The notes under the pieces: model-generated
The model's database searches: none
What the model saw: the letters and a program-made list of their open reading frames with translations, nothing else
What the model was told of the DNA's origin: nothing
Shown: one piece after another, positions 32,654-45,013 of the stretch
How the letters are laid out: each line of letters begins with the position of its first letter
Position numbering within the stretch: position 1 is the stretch's first letter
Origin: Azoarcus sp. PA01
GTDB lineage: Bacteria; Pseudomonadota; Gammaproteobacteria; Burkholderiales; Rhodocyclaceae
Assembly: GCA_001274695.2 (NCBI GenBank)
Contig: LARU01000004.1
Span: forward strand, 124,001 to 188,000
Direction: 5' to 3'
DNA length: 64,000 nt
Translations under genes and position numbers: made by a program

Positions 32654-35371
32654 TCAGCCGCGCGCGCGCATCGTCTCGACTTCGACGATCGGCGCCGGGC
32701 TCGCTTCCGTGATCGGCGTGACGCTCGCCGAAGGCCGGGTTTCGGGCGCCGGCTCGATCGTCGCCGCCGGGCGTTCGGGCATGTACGAAGCGACCTGACA
32801 GGCGATCGCGGCGAGGTAGGGGATGCACTGCAACGCGAGGATGCCGACCCACAGCTGCGCTTCGAGGTCCTGTGCGCCGCGCAACCACACCAGCACCACG
32901 GCGCCGAGAATCAGGGCGACGAGCAGTCCGATTTCCTCGCGGATCGGCGAGAAGAATGCGAGCGTCCCCTTGTCCTTCCACCCCTTCGGCGTGCGCACGA
33001 ATTCCCCGCGCCGCTTGACCAGACCCGCGAACACCCCGCGGGCGATCGCGTGCGCCATGCCGACCGACAGGATCGATGCGCCGAGGATGTCCTTCCACGG
33101 CGCATCCATCGTGCGCCGGTACAGGATCGGTCCGAGGCCGCCCTTGAACGCCATGAACGCGAGGATCGGCAGCGCCAGCGCCGACACCGGCAGGCCGAAC
33201 TCCTGGGGCATGTACAGCATGCCGATCGTCCACGCTAGGCTCGCGAAAACGAACACGAGCTGCAGCGCATCCCCCAGCCACGCGAACCATCCGGTGAGGA
33301 AATGGTAGCGTTGCGCGAGGTTCAGCCGGCTCGGGCCGAGCATCGCGGGCAGGTGATGCTTGAGGATCTGCATTGCGCCGAAGGCCCAGCGGAAGCGCTG
33401 GCTCTTGATCGCGGCGAAGTCCGACGGCGTCAGGCCGCGGCCGAGGACGTGGTCGACGTAGCGCGTGTCGTAGCCTTTTTCGATCAGGCGCAGCCCGAGT
33501 TCGGTGTCCTCGCAGATGCACCATTCCGACCAGCCACCGACTTCCTCGAGCGCGAGGCGGCGCACCAGCGTCATCGTGCCGTGCTGGATCAGCGCGTTGC
33601 GCTCGTTGCGGTGATGCATGCCGATGCGGAAGAAGCCGTCGAACTCCCAGTTGCACATGCGGCGGAACGGCTGGGTTTCCCAGTCGCGGTGCGCCTGCGG
33701 CGCCTGCACGACGGCGACGTCGGCGGCATCGAAGTGCGGAATCAGACAGGACAGCCAGTCGGGGGAGACGACATAGTCCGCGTCGACGACGCCCACGACT
33801 TCGGCGCGCGGGTCGGTTTGCTTGAGGCCGAAGTTCAGCGCCCCGGCCTTGAATCCCGGCCAGTTGTCGAGGTGGAAGAAGCGGAAGCGCGGGCCGAGCT
33901 CGGCGCAGCGTGCTTCGAGCGGCTTCCACAGCGCCTCGTCCTTCGTGTTGTTGTCGAGCACCAGCACTTCGAAATTGCCGTACTCCATAGCCGCGAGGCT
34001 GTCGATCGTCGCGATCACCATCTCCGGCGGCTCGTTGCAGCAGGCCAGATGGATCGACACGAACGGTTCGCGTTCGGTCGCAAGCGGCGTGAGCGGCAGG
34101 AAGCGGCGCTTCCAGCGTCGCTTGAAGAGCACCTCGCCGAATTCGAAACCGTGCGACAGCAGCACCGCGATCGTCAACACGGTCGCGCCGATCAGCATCA
34201 TCAGCCCGACCAGGTCGCGCTTCGTCAGGTAGTAATCGGCCGGCACGTTCGCACCGATCACCAGCGTCACCGCACAGGCCTGGATCAGCGCCGAGAGCCA
34301 CAGCCGTCCGAGGATGCTCCAGTCGCGCAGCAGGAAACAGATCAGGAACATCGGCACGAGCGCGATCAGCGCGGCCATTCGCGCCTTCTCGTGCCAGCGG
34401 ATGTCCTGCACGACAAGGCCTTCGAGCGGGAACTTCGCCTGACGCTCGGCGTTGAACATGCCCCAGTAGGCACCGGCCCAGCCTTCGAGCTGAATCTTCC
34501 ACGGCTGGTCGATCGCTTCCATGATGAAGTAGTCGAGCGCCGGGCTGCGCGGATGGGCGAGGAACTCGCGGATGAACCGAGCCTCGTTTTCCACCGACGG
34601 CACCGAGGTCGTTTCCTCCGCGCCGAAACTGTTCATCACCGGACCGCGGCTCGGCCAGCCGACTTCACCGATGACGATCTTCTTTCGCGGGAACGCTTTC
34701 ACCAGTTCGTCGTAGCGCATCATCACGTATTCGACCGCGGATTCGACCGGCACCCCTTCGTGGTAGGGCAGCAGGTGGACAGTGATGAAATCGACGCTTT
34801 TCGCCAGTTCCGGGTTCTTCAGCCACACGTGCCACGGCTCGGCCGTCGATACCGGGACTTTCAGCCGTCGCAGCGCCTTGCGCGTCTTGTCGAGATAGGC
34901 GGAAAGCTCGGCGACGCTCAGGTCGCCGCGCAGCAGCACTTCGTTGCCGACGATCACGCGCTCGATGTGTCGCATCTGGCGTGCGGACTCGACCAGCGCG
35001 TCGATCTCGCGCTCGTTGGCTTGCGGGTCCGGTGACAGCCACGCGCCGGCCGTGACGCTCAGCCGGCGATCCCCCGCCAGCCGCGCGATCGCCGGAACTT
35101 CCGTGCTGCCGTAGGTGCGGATGCGCTCGCCCGTCTGCGCGAGCAGGTCGAGGTCGGCGCCGATTTCGGCTTCGGTCGGATAAGTCCCTTTCAGCGGGCT
35201 CTGGTCACGCTGGAAAGGGCTGTAGGCATAACCACGAATACTGTTGCCGGCGCCGATGAACTCGGTGCCGCGGTTCCACCGCTCCGCGACGAGGTATTGG
35301 GCGCCGGCGACCAGGCCGGCAAGAATCAACGCTACGATCAGACGGTAAATCAGCGAAGCGGCGTATTTCAT
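32654..35371 (-). CDS. GH17-GT2 fusion, beta-1,3-glucan synthase (NdvB-like)
   Basis: The 905-residue membrane protein joins an N-terminal GH17-like domain (about 40-320) to a processive family-2 glycosyltransferase (about 400-650) with multiple membrane helices. The GH17 part keeps both acidic positions, VIVGNEVLLRG (acid/base) and IVIGEVGWPSRG (nucleophile). The GT2 part shows VLVLDNN, the metal-binding VDADY, the base region EDTELGLR and the QRFRW product motif. This is the architecture of NdvB proteins that make cyclic or branched beta-(1,3)-glucans for osmotic adaptation and biofilm tolerance. ATG 35371 is preferred over an upstream GTG. The acidic/Pro-rich tail is cytoplasmic. A partner GH17 gene follows 0.6 kb away on the same strand. 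Confidence 0.88.
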   Translation of the reverse strand: MKYAASLIYRLIVALILAGLVAGAQYLVAERWNRGTEFIGAGNSIRGYAYSPFQRDQSPLKGTYPTEAEIGADLDLLAQTGERIRTYGSTEVPAIARLAGDRRLSVTAGAWLSPDPQANEREIDALVESARQMRHIERVIVGNEVLLRGDLSVAELSAYLDKTRKALRRLKVPVSTAEPWHVWLKNPELAKSVDFITVHLLPYHEGVPVESAVEYVMMRYDELVKAFPRKKIVIGEVGWPSRGPVMNSFGAEETTSVPSVENEARFIREFLAHPRSPALDYFIMEAIDQPWKIQLEGWAGAYWGMFNAERQAKFPLEGLVVQDIRWHEKARMAALIALVPMFLICFLLRDWSILGRLWLSALIQACAVTLVIGANVPADYYLTKRDLVGLMMLIGATVLTIAVLLSHGFEFGEVLFKRRWKRRFLPLTPLATEREPFVSIHLACCNEPPEMVIATIDSLAAMEYGNFEVLVLDNNTKDEALWKPLEARCAELGPRFRFFHLDNWPGFKAGALNFGLKQTDPRAEVVGVVDADYVVSPDWLSCLIPHFDAADVAVVQAPQAHRDWETQPFRRMCNWEFDGFFRIGMHHRNERNALIQHGTMTLVRRLALEEVGGWSEWCICEDTELGLRLIEKGYDTRYVDHVLGRGLTPSDFAAIKSQRFRWAFGAMQILKHHLPAMLGPSRLNLAQRYHFLTGWFAWLGDALQLVFVFASLAWTIGMLYMPQEFGLPVSALALPILAFMAFKGGLGPILYRRTMDAPWKDILGASILSVGMAHAIARGVFAGLVKRRGEFVRTPKGWKDKGTLAFFSPIREEIGLLVALILGAVVLVWLRGAQDLEAQLWVGILALQCIPYLAAIACQVASYMPERPAATIEPAPETRPSASVTPITEASPAPIVEVETMRARG

Positions 35372-35626
35372 TAAAATCGGGATCCCCACAGGGGGTTGAT
35401 CGATCGCCGCGGCCCGTCATTCCTCGCCATGCTTCGGAATTGCGGTATGACGCAGCGCAAAAATCAATCCTGGCCGGGCTTGTGACACAATTCACCAGCT
35501 CGACCGCAACTGATGCGGCGCGAAGTTTATTCGTTTTTTCAGTTGCTTAGCAAAGTTTCCCTGTGTGCAATTTGCAACAGGAAGTAGGCCCGAAGGCGGA
35601 TGCTTGATTTGTAAGGGAAAAGGGAG

Positions 35627-36076
35627 TTGAGGAAAAATAATTTGCGTCAATACGATCGAAGCCGTATTTCGCTGGTCGCCGCGAGCGCGGTGCTTCTCGC
35701 AGCAGTGCTTGGGGTGCGCTACGGATTGCTCGAAGCGGGCGCCTTCCCGCTCGACTGCAGCGGGGCGCTTGGCGAAGGGGTCGGAGCGCGGTGCGCGACA
35801 AAATGGCTGCTCGTGCAGTCCTTCCTCGACCAGCGCCTGGGCTGGCTGAGCCTCGTGTGTGGCGTTGCGGCTTTCGTGCTGCGCCATCGCCCGCTCGCGT
35901 GGGGAGGGTGGTTCAGCGGTCTGGCCGGGCTCGTGCTGTACAGCTTCGACCCCTCGGCCGTCGGCGCGCTGCTGTCGCTACTGGTCCTCGCGCGCGGCGG
36001 CCGGCAAGGTCGGTGCGGCAAGGAGAAGGCCGGTGACGAGCCAGACGGCGGCCTGCGGGTTCAGCGGCTCGGATAG
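35627..36076 (+). CDS. Small multi-pass membrane protein of unknown function
   Basis: The 149-residue protein has hydrophobic segments at about 14-34, 70-86 and 92-122, and cysteines at 44, 56 and 78. The start is uncertain: TTG 35627 (AAGGG nine bases upstream) or TTG 35642 (GAGG nine bases upstream). The last third of the reading frame overlaps the end of the convergent GH17 gene by 99 bases, and that part is charged and less protein-like. It lies between two glucan genes on the opposite strand; a link to glucan export is only positional. Confidence 0.6.
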   Translation: MRKNNLRQYDRSRISLVAASAVLLAAVLGVRYGLLEAGAFPLDCSGALGEGVGARCATKWLLVQSFLDQRLGWLSLVCGVAAFVLRHRPLAWGGWFSGLAGLVLYSFDPSAVGALLSLLVLARGGRQGRCGKEKAGDEPDGGLRVQRLG

Positions 36077-37603
36077 CCAGCGGCCGACGACGGACACGGC
36101 GATCACCGCTGCGCACAGGCGCTCCTCGGTCGCGTGGCGGCTGTTCGCGAACCACCCGACGACGCCGAGCGTCAGCGCCGGCACGATGAACAGCAGCGAC
36201 GGGAAGTCCCGGTAGCGCGGATCGACGAACAGCAGCAATGCGCCGACCGCGGCCGCGAACAGCAGCACGACGCGCAGCAGTCCGAGGCCCGTCGACGCAT
36301 CGAGCGACGCAAAGCGACCTCGCAGCCACGCGCTCCATGCCGACGCGCCGGAACGTATTCCGCTTTCCGGCGACCAGCGCGCGAGAGTCAGGGGCACGAG
36401 CATGCCGACGGCGAAGACGGCGCCGAGCAACGTCCATTCGAATCCGTTCCGATATGCGAGCTCGGCGTGTTCCCAGTGCAGGACGGCGACTGCGCCGGCC
36501 ACCGCTCCCATCGCCGCGACGGCAGCGAGTTGCAGCGGCGAGCGCCTCTGTGGGCGCCCCCCGGCCGCTACAGCGAGGCACAGCAGCACGCCGAGCGCGG
36601 CGCCGAGTGCCGGCGCGACGAAACTGTCGCGTGCGGCGACCGGTCCGGCGAGCGGAAACTTTGGGGCCAGGTCCGCATCGAGCACGCCCCAGTAGCCGCC
36701 GACGGTGCCTTCGAGGCGGCGCTTCCACGGCTGGTCGATGGCTTCGATGAGGTTGTAGTCCCAGCCCCTGTCATGCGCGCGGTGGATGAATTCGCGGATG
36801 TAACGGGCCTGATTGACCGGCGACGGCAGCGACGCTTCGCGCTGGCGCCCGGCGCTCGGCCAGCCCGTTTCGCCGATCATCACCGGCTTGTCGAAGTGTT
36901 CGCGGACCTCTTCGAAAACCGTCGCGACGTGCGTCACGGCGTGCTCGATCGCGACCGGATCGTCCTCCCAGAACGGCAGGATGTGAACCGTCACGCGGTC
37001 GACCGCGCCCGCGAGACTCGCATGCTTGAGCCAGAATTCCCACACGTCCGCGTACGTCACCGGCACTTCGGTGCGGGCGCCGGCGTACGCGATCAGCTCC
37101 CGCAGTTCGTCTTCGGTGCGCTCGCGGCGCAACAGCACCTCGTTGCCGACGATCAGCATGCGCACGACGTCGGCGTTGTCGTTGGCGATGCGGATCGCAC
37201 GGTCGAGCTCGATCGCGCTGCGCTTGCGGTCGGCGCTGATCCACGCGCCGAGCAGCACCCCGAGCCCGAGTTCGCGTGCAACCTCCGGCACCTGCTCCAG
37301 CCCCTGGGCGACCGAATAGAGGCGCACGCATTCGGTCATGCGCGACAGCGCGGTCAGATCGGCGACGATCTGCGCACGCGAAATCAGCAGCGTCTCGTCG
37401 TATGGCGTCTGGCCGGGAAGGCGATACGGCGCATAGGACACGCACTTGAGCCGTTCGCCGTCCGCCAGCTGCAGGTCATGCATCGGCACCGGCTGCATCT
37501 GGCGGGCGACCAGCACGGCGAGGCCTGCCAGCGCCACGACGTGAACGAGCAGCAGGGCGAGCCAGGGAATGAAGGACCAGCGCGGCGGGCGAAAGTAGGG
37601 CAT
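35978..37603 (-). CDS. Membrane-anchored GH17 beta-1,3-glucanase/transglycosylase (NdvC-like)
   Basis: The 541-residue protein has one N-terminal membrane helix (about 8-33), a GH17 barrel (about 50-310) and at least six C-terminal membrane helices. Catalytic acids are visible in MLIVGNEVLLRR and VMIGETGWPSAG. ATG 37603 is used because the longer frame would begin at a GTG inside the transcription terminator of gcvP (37634-37663). Together with the GH17-GT2 fusion it forms a beta-glucan synthesis/branching pair, as with NdvB and NdvC in Bradyrhizobium. Its 3' end overlaps a convergent membrane-protein gene by 99 bases. Confidence 0.85.
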   Translation of the reverse strand: MPYFRPPRWSFIPWLALLLVHVVALAGLAVLVARQMQPVPMHDLQLADGERLKCVSYAPYRLPGQTPYDETLLISRAQIVADLTALSRMTECVRLYSVAQGLEQVPEVARELGLGVLLGAWISADRKRSAIELDRAIRIANDNADVVRMLIVGNEVLLRRERTEDELRELIAYAGARTEVPVTYADVWEFWLKHASLAGAVDRVTVHILPFWEDDPVAIEHAVTHVATVFEEVREHFDKPVMIGETGWPSAGRQREASLPSPVNQARYIREFIHRAHDRGWDYNLIEAIDQPWKRRLEGTVGGYWGVLDADLAPKFPLAGPVAARDSFVAPALGAALGVLLCLAVAAGGRPQRRSPLQLAAVAAMGAVAGAVAVLHWEHAELAYRNGFEWTLLGAVFAVGMLVPLTLARWSPESGIRSGASAWSAWLRGRFASLDASTGLGLLRVVLLFAAAVGALLLFVDPRYRDFPSLLFIVPALTLGVVGWFANSRHATEERLCAAVIAVSVVGRWLSEPLNPQAAVWLVTGLLLAAPTLPAAAREDQ

Positions 37604-37633
37604 GTCGAGAATGAAACGTCGGGCCGATGCATG

Positions 37634-37663
37634 AAAAAAAGCCACGCCTGGCGTGGCGTGGCT
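37634..37663 (-). terminator. Rho-independent terminator of the gcvTHP operon
   Basis: Read leftward, AGCCACGCC pairs with GGCGTGGCT (nine perfect pairs, loop of six) and is followed by seven T. It begins 22 bases after the gcvP stop and separates the glycine cleavage operon from the GH17 gene on the same strand. Confidence 0.92.
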
Positions 37664-37684
37664 TCCCGGCGAAGGACGGCGATT

Positions 37685-40603
<2,919 letters not shown>

Positions 40604-40671
40604 GGCAGGTGACTCGACTGGATGTTCCGGGACCGCCGCAGCGGCCCCGAGGGAATGCGGCTGAGGCGGGA

Positions 40672-41058
40672 TCAGGCGTTGGCGATGACGGCTTCGTAGC
40701 CGGCGGCGTCGAGCAGCTTGCCGAGGTCGGACACGCCGTCCGGCTTGATCTTGAACAGCCAGGTCGCATAGGCGTCGGCGTTCACCGATTCGGGCGCGTC
40801 GACCGCGTCCTGGTTCGATTCGACGACTTCCCCGGAAATCGGGGCGTAGATGTCGGAGGCGGCCTTGACGGACTCGATCACCGCGCAGGCCTCGCCGGCG
40901 GCGAGCGTGCGGCCCACATCGGGCAGTTCGAGGAACACCACGTCGCCGAGGGCTTCCTGGGCGTGATCGGTGACGCCGACCACCACGATGCCGTCGGCGT
41001 CGACGCTGATCCACTCGTGGGACCGGGTGTATTTCAGATTGGTGGGAACGTTGCTCAT
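40672..41058 (-). CDS. gcvH: Glycine cleavage system H protein
   Basis: The 128-residue carrier shuttles the aminomethyl group between P, T and L proteins on a lipoyl-lysine. The lipoylation motif is [15 protein letters not shown] with Lys64 as the modified residue. The opening [11 protein letters not shown] and ITDHAQ-like [18 protein letters not shown] are classical. ATG 41058 follows GGAG at seven bases, and an upstream in-frame GTG/ATG at 41070 is not needed. It lies 68 bases ahead of gcvP and 110 bases after gcvT. Confidence 0.97.
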   Translation of the reverse strand: MSNVPTNLKYTRSHEWISVDADGIVVVGVTDHAQEALGDVVFLELPDVGRTLAAGEACAVIESVKAASDIYAPISGEVVESNQDAVDAPESVNADAYATWLFKIKPDGVSDLGKLLDAAGYEAVIANA

Positions 41059-41168
41059 GGGAGGCTCCACGGGTAAGGGTTTTAGGCGCAGGACACAGTG
41101 TCCGACGCCGTTTGCAGCGCGTAAGAAAATGGCGTGCCTTGAGGGAATTGGTTCAGACGGGAACGGGT

Positions 41169-42251
41169 TCAGACGAGCGCCTTGCCGTTGCGCACGAACG
41201 GCAGCTTGACCGTGTGCGCCTTCAGGCGACGACCGCGGATGTCGACTTCGACCGCCTCGCCCGGCCCGACGCCGAGCGGCAGGCGGGCGAAGGCGATCGA
41301 TTTTTCGAGCGACGGCGAGAAGCTGCCGCTGGTGGTTTCGCCTTCGCCGGCGGCGGTGAATACTTTCATGTGCGCGCGCAAAACGCCTTTGTCCTCGAGG
41401 ACCAGGCCGAGCACGGTGCGGCGGGCGGGGTTCGCGACGAGCGCGGCGCGACCGACGAAATCGCGCGCTTCGTCTTTCAGGTCGACGGTCCAGGCGAGGC
41501 CGGCGTCGAGCGGCGAAACCGTCTCGTCCATGTCCTGCCCGTACAGGTTCATGCCGGCTTCGAGGCGCAGCGTGTCGCGTGCGCCGAGCCCGCAGGGCTT
41601 GACGCCCGCCGCGGCAAGCGCGTTCCAGACCGCTTCGGCGCGCGCGCCCGGCAGCGTGATTTCGAAACCGTCCTCGCCGGTATAGCCGGTGCGCGCGATC
41701 AGCAGGTCGCCGACCCGGGCCGCCGAAAACGGCTTCAGGCTTTCGCTCGCGGCGCGCACGTCGGGCAGCGCCGCCCAGGTCTTGTTGCGTGCGTTCGGCC
41801 CTTGCACCGCGATCATCGCCAGGTCGCGGCGGCTCTCAAGCGTGACGTTCGCGCCGGTCGCGGCGATGCGCTGGCGCATCCACGCGACGTCCTTGTCGGC
41901 CGTGCCGGCATTGACGACGATGCGGTACGAAGTCGGGGAGAAATAATAGACGATCAGGTCGTCGATGACGCCGCCGTCAGGATTGAGCATGCAGCTGTAC
42001 AGCGCCTTGCCCGGCTCATGCAGCTTGGCCACGTCGTTTGCGAGCAGGCTGCGCAGCCACGTCGTCGCGTCCGGGCCTTCGAGGTCGAGGCCGAGCATGT
42101 GCGAGACATCGAACATTCCCGCGTCGCGGCGCACGGCGTGGTGTTCCTCGATCTGCGAGCCGTAATTCACCGGCATGTCCCAGCCGGCGAAATCGACCAT
42201 GCGGGCGCCGGCGGCGACATGAACGGCGTGAAGCGGGGTGTGTTTGGCCAC
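41169..42251 (-). CDS. gcvT: Aminomethyltransferase, glycine cleavage T protein
   Basis: The 360-residue enzyme releases ammonia from the H-protein-bound intermediate and forms methylene-tetrahydrofolate. Family blocks are [14 protein letters not shown] near residue 18, [14 protein letters not shown] with the conserved His, [31 protein letters not shown] and [17 protein letters not shown]. The start is GTG 42251 with AAGGAG seven bases upstream. It is the first gene of the operon, behind a glycine riboswitch and terminator. Confidence 0.97.
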   Translation of the reverse strand: MAKHTPLHAVHVAAGARMVDFAGWDMPVNYGSQIEEHHAVRRDAGMFDVSHMLGLDLEGPDATTWLRSLLANDVAKLHEPGKALYSCMLNPDGGVIDDLIVYYFSPTSYRIVVNAGTADKDVAWMRQRIAATGANVTLESRRDLAMIAVQGPNARNKTWAALPDVRAASESLKPFSAARVGDLLIARTGYTGEDGFEITLPGARAEAVWNALAAAGVKPCGLGARDTLRLEAGMNLYGQDMDETVSPLDAGLAWTVDLKDEARDFVGRAALVANPARRTVLGLVLEDKGVLRAHMKVFTAAGEGETTSGSFSPSLEKSIAFARLPLGVGPGEAVEVDIRGRRLKAHTVKLPFVRNGKALV

Positions 42252-42298
42252 GGGAGGCTCCTTGGGGTGACACCGGTTCGGTTACGAAGGTCGAAATG

Positions 42299-42336
42299 CA
42301 AAACGGGGCGAGGCCCGTCCAAGCGAGCGTCGCCCC
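42299..42336 (-). terminator. Riboswitch expression-platform terminator
   Basis: Read leftward, GGGGCGA pairs with TCGCCCC and is followed by GTTTTG, just downstream of the second glycine aptamer and 48 bases before the gcvT start. Glycine binding is expected to prevent this hairpin and allow transcription. Confidence 0.75.
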
Positions 42337-42337
42337 A

Positions 42338-42533
42338 TCTGTCCCTTGTACCTGAGAGATTCCGGCTGCTGCCGGGTGCCCCTTCGGTGGATGCGCCGGT
42401 CGGGAACGCTTCGACGTTTCCGGGCCCGCATCGCTCTCCAGAGTTGTGTTCTGTCGGCGGTCCTTTTGCCTGAGCGATTCCTGGGGGGTTACGCCTTCGG
42501 CGACTCTCGGAGAGAGTGCTCTCCCGCGCGACG
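42338..42533 (-). ncRNA. Tandem glycine riboswitch controlling gcvTHP
   Basis: Two glycine aptamers are visible on the minus strand. Aptamer 1 spans about 42533-42451, with CGGGAGAG, GCCGAAGGCG and ATCGCTCAGGCAAAAGGACCG. Aptamer 2 spans about 42443-42338, with CTGGAGAGCG, ACCGAAGGGGC and ATCTCTCAGGTACAAGGGACAG. The conserved GGAGAG, CCGAAGG and CTCAGGYA-AAGGAC blocks all fit the family, and the linker is a few bases, as usual. The double aptamer lies between the operon promoter region and a terminator ahead of gcvT and should switch the operon on when glycine is plentiful. Confidence 0.95.
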
Positions 42534-42655
42534 GGCGGACGATATCATTCTGGAACCGGAACTGGCAACGGCAAGCCGAGCCTGTTTGCTATCATCGCGG
42601 ATCCTCGCGGACTTGCCGCTGTCCGATGACCAGAACCTGCCCGAAAAGGATAGCG

Positions 42656-43498
42656 ATGAACGCCGATCTGCACTGCCATTCCACGATGTCCGACGGCTGG
42701 CTCGCGCCCGCGGAGGTCGTGCGGCGCGCGGCGGCCAATGGCGTGACGCTGCTGGCGCTGACCGATCACGATGAGGTCGGCGGTCTCGACGAGGCGATCG
42801 CGACTGCGGCCGAAGTCGGGATAAAGCTGGTGCCGGGCGTCGAGATCTCCGTTTCCTTCAGCGGCGAGACAGTGCATGTGGTCGGCCTGGGCATCGATCA
42901 CCGTCATCCCCGACTGCTTGCCGGACTCGCCGAAGTGCGGGCCGGCCGCGACGGGCGGGCGGTGCGCATCGGCGCGGCGCTCGAAGCGGCAGGCATTCAC
43001 GGCGCGCTCGAAGGCGCGCGAAAGTTCGCCCGCAACCCCGCGCTCGTGAGCCGCGCGCATTTCGCGCGCCACCTCGTCGCGAGCGGCCTGATGCCTGACG
43101 TCGGCACGGTGTTCCGCCACTATCTCGCGCGCGGCAAGCCCGGGTACGTCGAGCACGAATGGGCAACGCTCGAAGACGCGGTGGGCTGGATCCACGCCGC
43201 GGGCGGCATTGCGGTCCTCGCCCACCCGGCGCGCTACCGCTTTTCCGAGGCGGAACTCGACACCCTGTTCGACCGCTTCGCGGCATGCGGCGGCGAAGCG
43301 GTCGAAGTGGTCTCCGGCGCGCATAGCGACGCGGAAGTGCTCAGGTTCGCGAATGTTGCGCGTCGCCGCAAGCTGCTCGCGTCGCGCGCTTCCGATTTCC
43401 ACGGCGAAAATGAAAGCCCGGTCGATCTCGGGCGCTGTTCGCCGCTGCCGCCGGATCTCGTGCCGGTATGGTCGCTCCTCGAATCGAAGTCGGAATGA
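42656..43498 (+). CDS. PHP-domain phosphoesterase (YciV/RNase AM-like)
   Basis: The 280-residue metal-dependent hydrolase opens with DLHCHSTMSDG and has LTDHDEVGG, the insertion PALVSRAHFARHLV, GYVEHEW, AVLAHPARYRF and a final ASDFHGE. All metal-ligand positions of the PHP fold are visible. Relatives include E. coli YciV/RNase AM, a 5'-3' exonuclease acting on short RNA and 5S/23S rRNA ends. ATG 42656 follows AAAGGA at five bases. It is divergent from gcvT and heads a rightward series with yciO. Confidence 0.88.
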   Translation: MNADLHCHSTMSDGWLAPAEVVRRAAANGVTLLALTDHDEVGGLDEAIATAAEVGIKLVPGVEISVSFSGETVHVVGLGIDHRHPRLLAGLAEVRAGRDGRAVRIGAALEAAGIHGALEGARKFARNPALVSRAHFARHLVASGLMPDVGTVFRHYLARGKPGYVEHEWATLEDAVGWIHAAGGIAVLAHPARYRFSEAELDTLFDRFAACGGEAVEVVSGAHSDAEVLRFANVARRRKLLASRASDFHGENESPVDLGRCSPLPPDLVPVWSLLESKSE

Positions 43499-43576
43499 AA
43501 TCGGGCGGGCCGGGTTCCGTGCGGCCGCCGACGATCAGAATCGAAAAAATCAAGATCAAGAAAAAGAAAAATCCCC

Positions 43577-44206
43577 ATGGCTCAATATTTCGTACTTCAT
43601 CCCGAGCAGCCTCAACTGCGCCTGATTCGCCAGGCAGCCGAAATCATGCGATCGGGCGGCCTGGTGGCGTTTCCGACCGACTCGGCCTACGCGCTGGGCG
43701 GCCTGACCGGTGACGCGAGCGTGCTGCAGCGCATCCGCAAGATCCGCGCGGTGGACGAGCGGCACCATTTCACGCTGATGTGCCGCGACCTGTCGGAGAT
43801 CGCGACCTATGCGCGAGTCGATAACATGCAGTACCGCTTGCTGAAGGCGACGACTCCGGGGCCTTACACGTTCATCCTCGAAGGCACGAAAGAGCTGCCG
43901 CGGCGGGTCCTGCACCCGAAGCGCAAGACGATCGGCCTGAGAGTCCCCGACCATCCGGTGGTCGCCGCGCTGCTCGCCGAACTGGACGAGCCGATCCTGA
44001 CTTCGACGCTGCTGCTGCCGGGCGAGGATCTGCCGCTGACCGACGCGGAGGACATCCGCGACCGCATGGAAAAACAGGTCGAACTCGTCATCGAAGCGGG
44101 TTTCTGCGGGCCGGAAGTGACGACGATCATCGATCTGACGTCCGGCGCTCCGGCGCTCGTCCGCGCGGGGAAGGGCGACCCGTCGCCGTTCGGTCTCGAG
44201 GCATAG
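43577..44206 (+). CDS. yciO: YrdC/Sua5-domain protein, YciO type
   Basis: The 209-residue protein has the YrdC fold: GGLVAFPTDSAYALGG at 28-43, IRKIRAVDERHHFTLMC (substrate-binding K-x-R-x2/R-HHFTLM), TPGPYTFIL, and KTIGLRVPDHPV. Sua5/YrdC enzymes form threonylcarbamoyl-AMP for tRNA t6A; YciO-type paralogues have weaker activity and an uncertain role. The next-door PHP gene recalls the yciV-yciO pairing seen in other proteobacteria. No good Shine-Dalgarno is seen; the A-rich leader AAGAAAAAGAAAAA may help. Confidence 0.87.
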   Translation: MAQYFVLHPEQPQLRLIRQAAEIMRSGGLVAFPTDSAYALGGLTGDASVLQRIRKIRAVDERHHFTLMCRDLSEIATYARVDNMQYRLLKATTPGPYTFILEGTKELPRRVLHPKRKTIGLRVPDHPVVAALLAELDEPILTSTLLLPGEDLPLTDAEDIRDRMEKQVELVIEAGFCGPEVTTIIDLTSGAPALVRAGKGDPSPFGLEA

Positions 44207-44344
44207 TGCCCGGTCCCGCCCCCACCCCGACCGCTTTACCCGGTGCACCCGCCCGGAGTTCCGGGCTTCGCCCAAGGGCGGGCACGGCGATGAAGGGCGC
44301 GCGACCACGCTCTGCTAGAATGCCTCGTTTTACACCGTGACGTC

Positions 44345-45004
44345 ATGGATTCGCTGATCTCCACCATTGCCATCTGGGCGCTGCCGGTGCTGCTTGCGAT
44401 CACGCTCCACGAGGCGGCGCACGGATACGTGGCGAGACATTTCGGCGACCCCACCGCGCACCTGGCCGGTCGCATCACGCTGAACCCGTTCAAGCATATC
44501 GATCCGGTCGGCACGATCCTCGTCCCGGGCGCGATCCTGACGCTCAGCAGCCTGTTCGGTGGTGCGGGCGTGCTGTTCGGCTGGGCCAAGCCGGTGCCGG
44601 TGGATTTCAGCCGCCTGCGCCAGCCCAAGGCGGACATGCTGTGGGTCGCCGCGGCCGGACCGTTCATGAACTTCATGATGGCGATCGGCTGGGCGGTGCT
44701 GTTCAAGATTGCGGTGAGCACGCCGCACAGCGGCTACACGATTCCGATGATGAAGATGGCCGACGCGGGCATGCAGATCAACGCGGTGCTGATGTTGCTG
44801 AACCTGTTGCCGATTCCGCCGCTCGACGGCGGGCGGATCGCGGTGAGCCTGCTGCCGCACCGGCTGGCGTGGAAATATTCGCGGATCGAGCCGTACGGCT
44901 TTCCGATCCTTCTCGTGCTGCTGTTCACCGGGGTGCTCGGACAGTTGCTGTGGCCGATGATGGCCGCTTTCCGGGTCCTTCTTGCGACGCTTTTTGGATT
45001 TTAA
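44345..45004 (+). CDS. Site-2 protease family (M50) membrane protein
   Basis: The 219-residue intramembrane metalloprotease has the zinc motif HEAAH at about 22-26 in the first membrane helix and the second motif PPLDGGR at about 158-164 with the third ligand Asp. Four to six hydrophobic helices are visible. It lacks PDZ and CBS domains, placing it in the compact YwhC-like subgroup with unknown substrate. Gene order (next to trpS and scpA) is common in betaproteobacteria. It ends nine bases before trpS. Confidence 0.88.
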   Translation: MDSLISTIAIWALPVLLAITLHEAAHGYVARHFGDPTAHLAGRITLNPFKHIDPVGTILVPGAILTLSSLFGGAGVLFGWAKPVPVDFSRLRQPKADMLWVAAAGPFMNFMMAIGWAVLFKIAVSTPHSGYTIPMMKMADAGMQINAVLMLLNLLPIPPLDGGRIAVSLLPHRLAWKYSRIEPYGFPILLVLLFTGVLGQLLWPMMAAFRVLLATLFGF

Positions 45005-45013
45005 TTACCGATC

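Noticed and set aside
37604..37645. Upstream GTG start for the GH17 membrane protein
   Set aside because: It lies inside the gcvP terminator stem, so translation from there is unlikely.
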